This document shows, one piece after another, positions 1-8,342 of a DNA stretch of 13,648 nucleotides. Numbering within the stretch: the first letter of the stretch is position 1; every line of letters starts with the position of its first letter. Position numbers and translations under genes: made by a program. Origin of the DNA: Ettlia oleoabundans (taxonomy: Eukaryota > Chlorophyta > Chlorophyceae > Chlamydomonadales); the NCBI GenBank assembly GCA_019693395.1, contig JAAMXP010003440.1:1-13648 (forward strand), given 5' to 3'. The notes beneath the pieces are model-generated. The model made no database searches. It was not told where the DNA came from and saw nothing but the letters and a program-made list of their open reading frames with translations.

Positions 1-64
1 CCCCCTCTCCCCGCCCAACAGCAGCGGTGCCGCCCAGGGACGAAGCATCTACCACCTCACTCAC

Positions 65-2397
65 CGTATACCCAGCCCTCCTTATCTGCGACCCACAGCA
101 GCTGTGCTGCATGATCCACCAGCAGGCAGGCTGCGGTGCGGGAGCGGTCGCAGGTATGAACCTCTATGGCTGGAGCCGCATCGCTGTCCTCTGTGGCCAC
201 ATGTGAATCCACACTGTAGGCTTGCATAAGGTCTGACATCAGCCGCGCTGGCTTTCCCTGCATGGTGAGCCACCCACCAGGCAGCCATCACAGCAAAACC
301 AAGAGGTGATCTGGCAAGCCCATAACACACAACACAAAGAAGCCACGCACCAGCATGCACACCTCGGCAAGCATGGCATAATACACAACCTGCCACCAGG
401 TAAGCATGCTGTGAAGGTCTTTTCAAGTGGAATCCACAGCTGCTTCTGGGATGCATGGATGGGCTGCATACACTACAATGCGTGCATACCTGCTGCCCCT
501 CCGGTCGCTGCAAGTTGTCCTCGGCCTTCCCCCATTGCAGCAGGCCACCGCCAACTGCTGGCCCCGCAAAGAGGGAGCCGTTTGCTGCTGCCAGCATGGT
601 CAGCTTGGCTGACACTTTTGGTTGAAGCGGCGGCAGCCGCACCTCAACTGCCACAGGCGCCTCCAACTCGCCTACATGCGCCAAGGCAATAAACTCAAGG
701 GGTCAACCAGTCAGCTAGTGTCCTAATCGCATTGTTGTGTTCCACCCATGCAAGAAATGTTCTTCCAATACAATGTGTTGGTAGGCAAACAGACTTGCTA
801 TGGACGTCACAAGGCGTGCATCCTACACCGCCTTGCGCAAAATGACGGGCGTGCCCGCAGGGCTACCTGCCAGTGCCCCCCAAATCCAACCCCCAACCCT
901 CCACGACCAGCTGCCACAAATGTTCGGCGGCCACTCACCAGTGTGCACCTGCAGCATGCTGCGCTGCGACACTGCACCGCTGCGCAACATGCGCCGCACC
1001 ACAGCAGCTTTGGCTGCTGCCGCAGTGCCCCCATCTGCCGCAACTCCCGCTGCTGATGCCACACCCGCCACCTCCTCGATGCTGGTTGCTGCGCCATGGG
1101 ACGCGGCACGCTCCCTCAGCGCTTTGAGACCGAACAGGTCGTCATCTTCAAAGTCATAAGGAGCAGGGGGAGGGGCAGGTACACCACCCAGCGACAGGTC
1201 ATCCACGTAGCAGCCGGCAGCGCTGGGTGCAACTGAGGCTGAATCTGCTGCATCCGCCTCTGCCTGCAGCTCCGGCTGCGGCGCCCCCAAAAGTTCAAGG
1301 TGCTGGTGCCCCATTGCCTGGGGTAGTGAATCATGCGCCGCTGCGGCTGCTGCTGCTGCTTGGGCCGGTATGCCGCTGGAACCACCACCGGCCGTGAAAG
1401 GCTTATCACCGGGCGCTGCTGCTGGCATGGATCCAGCCTCCACAGCCTTGGGCAGCTGGGTGTCCTTGGCACTGGCAATGCGCGGCGGTGGCAGCGGTTG
1501 GCCGTGCAGCCGCAGCCATGTACTGCTGTAGAGTGCCGCGGTGGCGTTTTCCTCTGTGAATGGATACTCTTCACTTTGTGCCAGGGCAATCAGGCGCAGC
1601 ACTTGCGCAAAGCGATGGCGACTCAGGCCCTTGCCCTCACGAGCAATCACATCGGGAGCTTTTACCAGCTTCCAGATCTGCCCAGAAAAGGGAGGACGAA
1701 ATGTGTGAGTTGGATGGCAGACCGACGAGTAATGGATAGCACAAACCATTCATACTGGTAGGAGTTGGTGCATGCATCTGGGGGTTAGAACCCACCGACC
1801 CCATCCACAGCATTTGTCAGGTCCCAGATAGCAGCCGCCTAGCACCCAAGTGGGCTCACCTTGCTAAGGTCTGCCGCTGCCAGGCCTGACGTGAGGAAGA
1901 AATCTCGAGCCTCAGCATCGGCCACCCGGCCGTCGCCATCTGCATCTGCCAGCTGGAACCAGGCATCCACAATGTTGTCAGGCACACCATCCACAGAGGC
2001 CTCTGCTGGCCCTGGCGAGGTTGGCAGCGGCTCTGGAAGTGCCTGTGCACGCGAGGCTGCGTTGGCTGCAGCACTTGCCAGGCCGGGCAGCGGCTGTACA
2101 GGCGAGCCACTGGCCGGTGAGCTGCCAGCCGAGGTTGCGACTCCAGACACTCGCATCGGAGTGGGTCCTGGCCGCCGCTTACTGGCAATCTCTCCGGGCA
2201 GCAAGTCCTGTATACAAATACACAAAGGACTGACTGTGCAAGGTCCAGGAACTTCAACAGCTGTCGAGCACGGCGGCTGGGGCCGACAACCAACTGCAGG
2301 CGCCAGCAGCAGCTTGGCCACCGGGAGCTGGCCTGTCGCGTATACCGCGCTTCTGTTACTCAACAGAGTCTGCTAAACGCACCTCAAAACCCGTCAT
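65..2397 (-). CDS. EH-domain protein with WD40-like propeller blades (partial, 3' end outside window)
   Basis: Five exons are supported: 2383-2397, 1860-2207, 939-1677, 490-671 and 65-257, with GT-AG introns and consistent phases, giving 492 visible residues. The gene continues beyond base 1, since the last donor (GTGAGT) is at 64-59. An EH domain spans about residues 80-190. It holds an EF-hand loop at 93-104 (D93, D95, D97, E104) and the SKIWKL junction at 120-125. EH domains bind NPF-type peptides in endocytosis. A low-complexity linker follows, with a poly-Ala run near 227-235 and an acidic DFEDDDLFGL patch at 296-305. Residues 368-492 contain two blade-like repeats, ending LLQWG and LLWVADKEGWVYG. 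From memory these resemble the propeller of plant FRA3-type inositol polyphosphate 5-phosphatases, but the catalytic domain is not in the window. The start (MTGFE, a 15-base exon) rests on Kozak and phase only. An alternative donor after LQ (GTGCAC, 950) with a different acceptor is possible for exon 3. Confidence 0.72.
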
Positions 2398-2875
2398 CCT
2401 TGCCGCTGCAAGTGCGCGCTGCTTGGTTCAAGACCCAACAGCACCCCAGCGTATGCAGGCGGCTCGCCGGCCGCCCAACCTCTATCGGTGCAGCACTGTG
2501 CCGCGACACAAGAGCAGTAACGTCGAAAGAAGATTGCAAACCCTTGAGCACGCTCTTGGTCATTTGACCAATGCCCAGCACGAGGCTGCTTGCAGTCTCG
2601 ATGGGCAGAAGCCTTTATGAAGGGTTTGGGTGCTGGCACCAGCTCAGCCACGGTGGCAGCGCGCATGGTAAACTGACAGGAGTACAAATGTACGCCCGAT
2701 TCTTCAAGTCTGAGAGTGTGCTTGTGTTTCGGTTCACCTGAAACTCGTGCGCAAACAGCCAAACCGTCCACAGATGGCCGACACCCTGGGCCTGCAGGCA
2801 AGCTGCTGAACCTTTGAAACATAAAACGCATGTTTTCAGATGTCATTCTGTGCTGCTCATTATCCAATGGTAACC
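2398..2875. promoter_or_regulatory. Divergent intergenic region (EH gene / redoxin gene)
   Basis: About 480 bases separate the proposed start codons of two head-to-head genes, so the promoters of both should lie here. I see no clear TATA box. Open frames on either strand are short, rely on non-ATG starts and match nothing I recognise. Two more ATGs in frame with the redoxin gene fall at 2840 and 2867, so its coding region may begin slightly earlier. Confidence 0.5.
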
Positions 2876-4146
2876 ATGCAGGGCGTGGAGCTGCTGTCGC
2901 ACGATAGCGGCGGTGGCTTGAAGCGAGTGCAGGTAGTGATGTGTTGCGTGTGGGGGTAATCCCGCTTTAACATGCTTGTCCATGCTAGATCATACTGTGA
3001 TGCTTGTTAATGCATTAAAAGGTTGCTCTTACCATGTGGGCCATCCTGAGCGTCCCAAGCATGCAGCCAGGGCAGGTGGACAGCCCATGTCATGCATCAT
3101 GCCATGCTTTCTATATTCTTCCCACGCAGGCTGCTGATGTGCTGGGAGCCAAGACTGTTGGACTGTACTTCTCAGCACATTGGTGCGCTTCCGATCGCTC
3201 CACTCTTGCCCCTTGAAGAACTGCACCACGCCATCTGCATCATCAGTTCATTGGCCCTTGCGCAACTGCAGGTGCCCGCCTTGCCAAGCCTTCACGCCCA
3301 TCCTGGCCGAAGTGTACCAGACATTGCGCCAGAAGCGTGAAGACTTTGAGATTGTCTTTATTAGCGGGGACCGAGATGCGGCGCAAGCCACGGTTGGGCA
3401 TGCTGCAAGCAGCATTCAGTGCTTCTCCTGCTTGCCAACCCCAACACACTGGTTGCATTGACCTAACGGACTGCCATGCAAAATGTAGCTGCTTGGGTTG
3501 CTGCAGTTAGCTGCACACCTTGACTATGCTGCAGGAATATTTTGGGCGCATGCCCTGGTTGGCGGTGCCATTTGAGGAGCACATTGTGCGCCAGCAGCTC
3601 AGCCACAAGTTTGGCGTGACGGGCATTCCCCGCTTGGTGATCGTGGGGCCAACAGGCGAGGTAGGTCAGGGCCGATGAGATCATCACATGCCATGCAAGT
3701 GCTCTGGAATGAGCACCAACACAAAGCTGGAACACAGGAATAGCTGTGCTGCAGAACATCACCGCTTGTTTAGCAACGTACGCGTGCAGATTATTGCACA
3801 TGATGCACGCAGCGCTATCATGAGTGACCGAAGAGGCGAGCAGTTCCCCTGGCATAATGCTAGTGTGGGGCCCGTAAGCCTCATGGGGTGAGTTGGCTTG
3901 CATGCTCCTGCTGGCGGCTTCGACAGCGAAACAGATTCGTACTCATTCCAGTGGCTCCTGACCAATACCGCTGTTGGTAGAACCAAGTAGGCAGGCTTCC
4001 ATCCCATTGCTCCTATGCTGACCCCTTGCTCCTGGCCTGCATGGCATGCGTCCCCCCGCCGCAGGCTGCTGGCCAGCCCTCGAGGAATGCTGCTGCTGTT
4101 CATCATGTTGTACTACGTATACCATTACTTCACCAAAAGGCCCTGA
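2876..4146 (+). CDS. Nucleoredoxin/tryparedoxin-like thioredoxin with C-terminal membrane segment
   Basis: Six exons: 2876-2932, 3130-3182, 3272-3392, 3535-3660, 3790-3887 and 4065-4146. All introns are GT-AG and in phase, giving 178 residues. The Trp-Cys-Pro-Pro-Cys active site (W37, C38, C41) is completed across the second intron. The family pattern continues with FISGDRD (about 67-73), EYFGRMPWLAVPF (78-90), TGIPRLVIVG with the cis-proline at P109, and FPW (138-140). This is the tryparedoxin-like branch of the thioredoxin fold, which reduces or exchanges disulfides. Most members are soluble, or occur as tandem domains in nucleoredoxin. Here one domain is followed by a hydrophobic stretch at about 160-174 and a basic TKRP end, which suggests a tail-anchored protein facing the cytosol. 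In-frame upstream ATGs at 2840 and 2867 are alternatives; 2876 has A at -3. Reading into the last intron meets a stop at 3889-3891 and would give a soluble 152-residue form. Confidence 0.85.
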
Positions 4147-4708
4147 CATAACGCGCCAACGGCAACATTTGACAGGAAAGGCACAAGTTACTATCATGCA
4201 TTGTAAAGTGTCAGGCTGGCTGCCCTTTCAGCTATTCTACCTCCTTCAAGCTAAAGTACAGGCTCTACAATGGTCTGCGCTGTCTGTGCTGCTGTCTCGC
4301 TTTCTCTCTCTTTCTTGCTCAGTCACATCACTCTTAGGTTGCCATCAGCAGTGGCTTGTATCTGTAGGAGTAAGTGATGGAGAACAGGGGAGTTTTGTGG
4401 GGCAGTATACTACAGCGACATGCAGCTCCACGGCCGCAGCTGCAAGGGCGACTACTTGCAACACGTGCATGGATGCAGATGCAGCGACAGTTGCAAGCAC
4501 GAGGTCTCAGATTAGCATGACCATGTTTTCAGCCTGTGTTCGGCTCAGAAGACCGTTGTGAGAAGTTTTGGTGCTATCATCCCAGACCAATCAATGTGCA
4601 TGCAGGGGAATGGCAATGAGCATGGGATTTCACGCTGGGAGTGTTGCATTCAATCGGGCAGGCCAGAACTTTCCTGCAGCCTGCTTGTTAAGCTGTCGCT
4701 GCAGTTGC
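4147..4708. other. Tail-to-tail spacer between redoxin gene and RPB12
   Basis: This holds the 3' ends of two convergent genes. A pyrimidine-rich tract at about 4281-4320 ends in a good splice-acceptor-like CAG (4321). The sequence after it has no recognisable coding content, so a 3' UTR intron or chance are both possible. No TTACA (a TGTAA on the minus strand) is visible for RPB12. Confidence 0.4.
4202..4206 (+). terminator. TGTAA poly(A) signal of the redoxin gene
   Basis: TGTAA lies 56 bases after the stop codon. This pentamer is the usual chlorophyte nuclear polyadenylation signal, normally 10-20 bases before the cleavage site. It is assigned by motif and position only. Confidence 0.55.
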
Positions 4709-4897
4709 TCACCATCGTGCCTCGTACTGCACCACCCGCTTTGTCCGCTTCTTGTACAGTATCCTGTAGCCGCACTCGCGGCAGCGAATGACATCGCCTG
4801 GTTTCAGAGTGTTCTCCGCGCCGCAGTCACCACAGATGTAAGCCACCTGCACAGGCCCTGTGGGAGCCGGAGCACTGTAGCCTGGTGTTGCCTGCAT
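4709..4897 (-). CDS. RPB12: RNA polymerases I, II and III subunit RPABC4 (RPB12)
   Basis: One exon encodes 62 residues, close to the 50-60 usual for this family. It is a shared core subunit of the nuclear RNA polymerases, a small zinc-ribbon protein that helps hold the RPB2/RPB3 side of the enzyme. The zinc ligands are two CxxC pairs, CGDC and CREC. The diagnostic block [18 protein letters not shown] is nearly the same as in animals and plants, and VVQYEAR follows. The short N-terminal tail is variable, as in the family. The start at 4897 has GCC before the ATG; the longer upstream frame has only TTG starts. The last residue is an extra Trp (TGG TGA), where most relatives end in Ala-Arg. TGGTGAGC could be a splice donor, but I found no better continuation. 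Confidence 0.93.
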   Translation of the reverse strand: MQATPGYSAPAPTGPVQVAYICGDCGAENTLKPGDVIRCRECGYRILYKKRTKRVVQYEARW

Positions 4898-5854
4898 GGC
4901 GGGGTGCAGCAGACCTGCACCACGCGGCAACAAAGGCACCAACGCCCGTCAATGCCAACTGCCAAGCGCCAAGGCCGGCGGCAGTGGGGTGCAGGCCCAC
5001 AGGCTACGCAACGTTACGCTAGCCTGTATCGTTACCTTGAACTGACGACCCAAGACATAACACAAGAAGCAGGGCGGCAGCGCTCCGCCCCGCATGCACT
5101 GGTCCATAAACGCAGCCAATGGGCACACCTCAACCTGGACAGGCAGCGATGGCTATCTGCAGCAAACACAACAAGTGCAGGCAGCCCCACCTCGCTGGGT
5201 GCTCGAGTGGGGTGCACGATGCGGTCGGGGCGGTGCACAGGCGCACGGAAAGATTCGAGCACTGCTGTACCAAGGCAGATATCAGGCCAAAACTCCTGGG
5301 CACGCGCTCAGCTGCGCTCTAAGCGGCACGTGAGCACGGCAGGCGCGGCGCTCCGGCGGCGGCGATGAAAACGACAAGCCTCCTGCTGGCCAGTACATGT
5401 ACAAGGCATCGGCCCCCCGAACGCATCTCACCTTCACAGCAATTTCCTTACAATATTTTTGGGTCACGGCGGTTTGGAGTGTTTGGCTTCGCAAAAACTG
5501 GCCGCCAGGGCGGCTGCACCGACTTCTGTCATCCCCTGTTGCATCTTGACAATACTTGTAAGGGGCGTTCCTATAGAAAAGGGCCGCTGTGGGTAACGCG
5601 GCACGTCTTCAGCCACCCACCGCCAACAGCTACCTTCCCCCGTTCCCGCCAGCCCTCTCACTTGCGCACCTGCGTGGAGGGTTTCATTGCCTTCCCTTTA
5701 CGCAAATTTAGCCACCTGAGGGAATCGTTAACAGGTGGTTGGCTGTGGTTGAGTGCCTGAAGCGAGGCAGCAGCCCTTGGGTTTGCAAAGCTGCGCTACT
5801 CGCGGGCGCCATCAAGAGAAGCGGCTACAGCTTCCTTAGCCAACGGCGGCCACC
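4898..5854. promoter_or_regulatory. Divergent promoter region (RPB12 / nucleotide-sugar transporter)
   Basis: This region of about 957 bases lies between two head-to-head genes. An AT-rich element TATAGAAAA sits at 5572-5580 and another AT-rich patch at 5450-5460; either could be a weak TATA-like element. The plus-strand gene begins in a near-perfect Kozak context (GCCACCATGG). Frames of 70-266 codons cross this stretch on both strands, but they have no recognisable domain and are best read as chance. Confidence 0.5.
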
Positions 5855-7835
5855 ATGGGCACTACCACCTTTGCCCCAGGCACACTAGGAATGGCAGCGC
5901 TGCTGACTGTGCTGACCAGTGCACAGGGGCTGCTGACCGCCGCCAGCAAGACCGATGGCGGCTATGCATACGACTTCGCAACCGTGCCCTTCCTCTCTGA
6001 GATCACAAAGTTTGCCATCAGCTACTTCCTTCTGGTGCGCCAGCGTACCGCGGACCCGACCTCCATCCGCATAACGCGCGACTGGCGCACAGTGGCACTG
6101 TTTATCGTGCCCTCCATCATCTACATGTTCCACAACAACGTGCAGGTGGGCCCACCCATCCATCCATGCAGCTGGGTTCTGATTTGCTTGTTCTGACAAC
6201 GGCTGTCAGCTGCTGCTCTGCGAAGCCGATATGCATGGTCTGCTATGGTCAGCACACTGTGCATGTGGTGGCAGCACCAAGCATGACTATGCAAGCTTTC
6301 AGGCCGTATCCATTGTTGGCGGCCCCGCGTCCACCTCTGGTTGCAATCAACTACTACTGCATCAACTCATTGTTTGTTCCTGCCCTTCCCTTTATTGCAA
6401 TACCCACATGCTGCCGCAGTTTTTCTTTCTCAAGTACGTGGACCCTGCCACCTACCAGATCCTTGGTAACCTCAAAATTGTGACTACTGGACTTCTGCTG
6501 CGGCTGGCGCTCAGGCGCTATCTCTCACGCCTTCAGTGGATGGCTCTGCTGCTGCTCATGACGGGTGCGGCCACCAGCCAGATCAACACAGACTGCTCCC
6601 AGGGCACAGTGCAGTCGGTGCTGCACGCACCCATCATGGTGAGCGCAAGGAGGAGGGCAGGAGAAGGGAGAATTGGAGAGATGAGGCTGCCGGGAAAGGC
6701 TGTCTCGCTGTTCGGTGGACTGCCTACCTTCTATGCTGAGGAAGCCAGCCCCCGCATCATTATGCACAGCCCCACTGCATGCCCATGCTTGATCGCAGCT
6801 CCATGCAAGCGTAGTCGGTGCTGCTCTCTGAGCTTCGCCCTATTTGCGGCCCGGCTTGTAGGGCTACGTCTACGGCGTGGTCAGCGCTCTGCTTAGCGCC
6901 GTGGCTGCCGTGTACACGGAGTGGGTGCTGAAGAAAAACAACGACACGCTGTACTGGCAGAACATGCTGTTGTACGGCTTTGGGGCAGTATTCAACTTTG
7001 TCAACCTGGCGCACAGGTCTGTTGGCTAAGCGCTGGCTTGGGCGCCCAGGGCAAGCCCGCTGGTTATGTGTTGCAATGTGATGCTAGCGCCAACGCCTGA
7101 GAGCAGCTGGCCAAGCAAACCCAAGGCAACTAGTCATGTGGGGTGCCTTGTCCAACACTGCAGTGTCTGCTGCGCCCGCTTGCCGCTCTGCTGTCGCCCA
7201 CTCTTGTGCCTGCCTGCATGACTGCAGCAAGGCCAGCACAGGCCAGGATTGGAACCTACTTGAGGGCTACTCCTTGGTCACCTGGCTGGTCGTGGCCAAC
7301 TTGGCCTTCAGGTGAGTGGGCTGTGGGACACGTCCAGCTTAACACACAGAACAGGCCAGCGAGATACGGTCTGGCCATGAACCAAATGAGGTGGCAGCTA
7401 GCAGGGTTCAGCCCAACACCACGTTGGCAACTCTCAGGTTGCTATGAGTTTTGCATCACAGCTGTTGCCGCCGTCCATGGCCTGCTCCCGCAGTACCTTT
7501 TTCACAGCCCTGCTTTCTACTGTTCCTACAACCGGTTATCACTTCCTCCCTAACTCTCTGCCTGCTTTGTTGCCCGCCCCACCCATTTCTGCCCATCTCG
7601 CAGTGGCTTGCTTGTGTCTTGGGTGATGAAGTTTGCCGACAGCATTGTCAAGGTGTACGCCACTTCTTTGGCGATGCTGCTTACAACGCTCGTCTCCATT
7701 GCCTTCTTCAGTCTGCAGCCAACGCTGCAGATGGCTTTGGGGATTGTGGTGGCCTCGTGCTCGGTGATGCTCTACTACGTGCCACCCACAGCCCTGGCAG
7801 CGGTGCCTGAGGCCCAGCCCAAGCTGCCCCGGTAG
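5855..7835 (+). CDS. CMP-sialic acid transporter-like nucleotide-sugar transporter
   Basis: Five exons: 5855-6145, 6420-6638, 6862-7016, 7228-7311 and 7604-7835. All are GT-AG and in phase, encoding 326 residues, a normal SLC35A size. It is a multi-pass Golgi or ER antiporter that brings a nucleotide sugar into the lumen in exchange for the nucleoside monophosphate. Family hallmarks appear in order: LLTVLTSAQGLLT near the N-terminus, PSIIYMFHNNVQ at the end of exon 1, TYQILGNLKIVTTG (108-121), YTEWVLKKNNDTLYWQN (188-204), GYSLVTWLVV in exon 4, and GLLVSWVMKFADSIVKVYATS (from 251). These match plant CMP-sialic acid transporter-like proteins closely from memory. The third intron has a less common donor, GTCTGT at 7017, but the phase fits. 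Substrate cannot be read from sequence: CMP-Kdo, CMP-sialic acid and UDP-sugars are all possible. The short C-terminal tail ends PKLPR. Confidence 0.93.
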
Positions 7836-7851
7836 CCTAAAATCCCGTGAC

Positions 7852-7856
7852 TGTAA
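7852..7856 (+). terminator. TGTAA poly(A) signal candidate 1 of the transporter gene
   Basis: TGTAA starts 17 bases after the stop codon. If used, the 3' UTR would be very short. A second copy at 7997-8001 is a better-spaced alternative. Confidence 0.3.
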
Positions 7857-7996
7857 TCTCAGGCGCACATGGCTAGCCCAGACTGTTTGCATAGCTTTGC
7901 GGCAAGGGCAGGGGCCACATGGTCATGGTTGCACAGAGGAGGTGGCTGCACTTTATGCGGGTAAACCTTGGGTTTGACTCTTTCATTGCGCCTTTT

Positions 7997-8001
7997 TGTA
8001 A
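7997..8001 (+). terminator. TGTAA poly(A) signal candidate 2 of the transporter gene
   Basis: TGTAA inside TTTTTGTAAATTAA, about 160 bases after the stop codon, in an AT-rich setting typical of algal 3' ends. I prefer this copy to the one at 7852. Confidence 0.5.
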
Positions 8002-8342
8002 ATTAACAGCCAGTAAAAGTGCCAATGCATATGGGATTTGATTAAAATTCCAAGAAGTGTTTGGCAAGGAGCGCATGCGAGTTTAGTGGCAGGGCCTGGG
8101 CGGTACAGATCTGCCTGAAGGACGGAGCAGCCGGTGAGTGGGGGCATGCTCGGCGTGGCTGAGCTGCATTGTGCAGCTGGTACAGGGAATGAGCAAATGA
8201 AAGGAGTGGAGCAGCACAGCAAGAAAAGCAAATTAATTGACGATAAGATTGGAGGTAAGGCACGTAAACAGACCGGAGACGGCGAGAAACAGGTAACAGC
8301 ATACCATGTAAAGAAAGCATTGGCTGTGCTGGCCACAGTGTG

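Larger units (their letters stand above)
7836..8342. other. Tail-to-tail spacer between transporter and HISN4
   Basis: It carries the 3' UTRs of two convergent genes and is more AT-rich than the coding parts. I see no TTACA on the plus strand, so HISN4 has no canonical TGTAA within this spacer. There is no sign of another gene. Confidence 0.5.

Noticed and set aside
2394..2867. A 157-codon minus-strand frame upstream of the EH gene
   Set aside because: It opens with TTG, resembles no family and lies where both divergent promoters should be. An internal ATG near 2665 leaves a small chance of an upstream exon.
4281..4400. Pyrimidine tract and CAG that look like a splice acceptor
   Set aside because: No matching upstream exon or coding sequence follows; the redoxin gene already ends at 4146 with a poly(A) signal at 4202.
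4568..5368. A 266-codon open frame on the plus strand
   Set aside because: It runs antisense through RPB12, which is certain, and has no recognisable domain; a GC-rich genome produces such frames by chance.
5365..5760. A 131-codon plus-strand frame before the transporter
   Set aside because: No domain, unusual composition and a stop well before the strong Kozak start at 5855; most likely promoter or 5' UTR.
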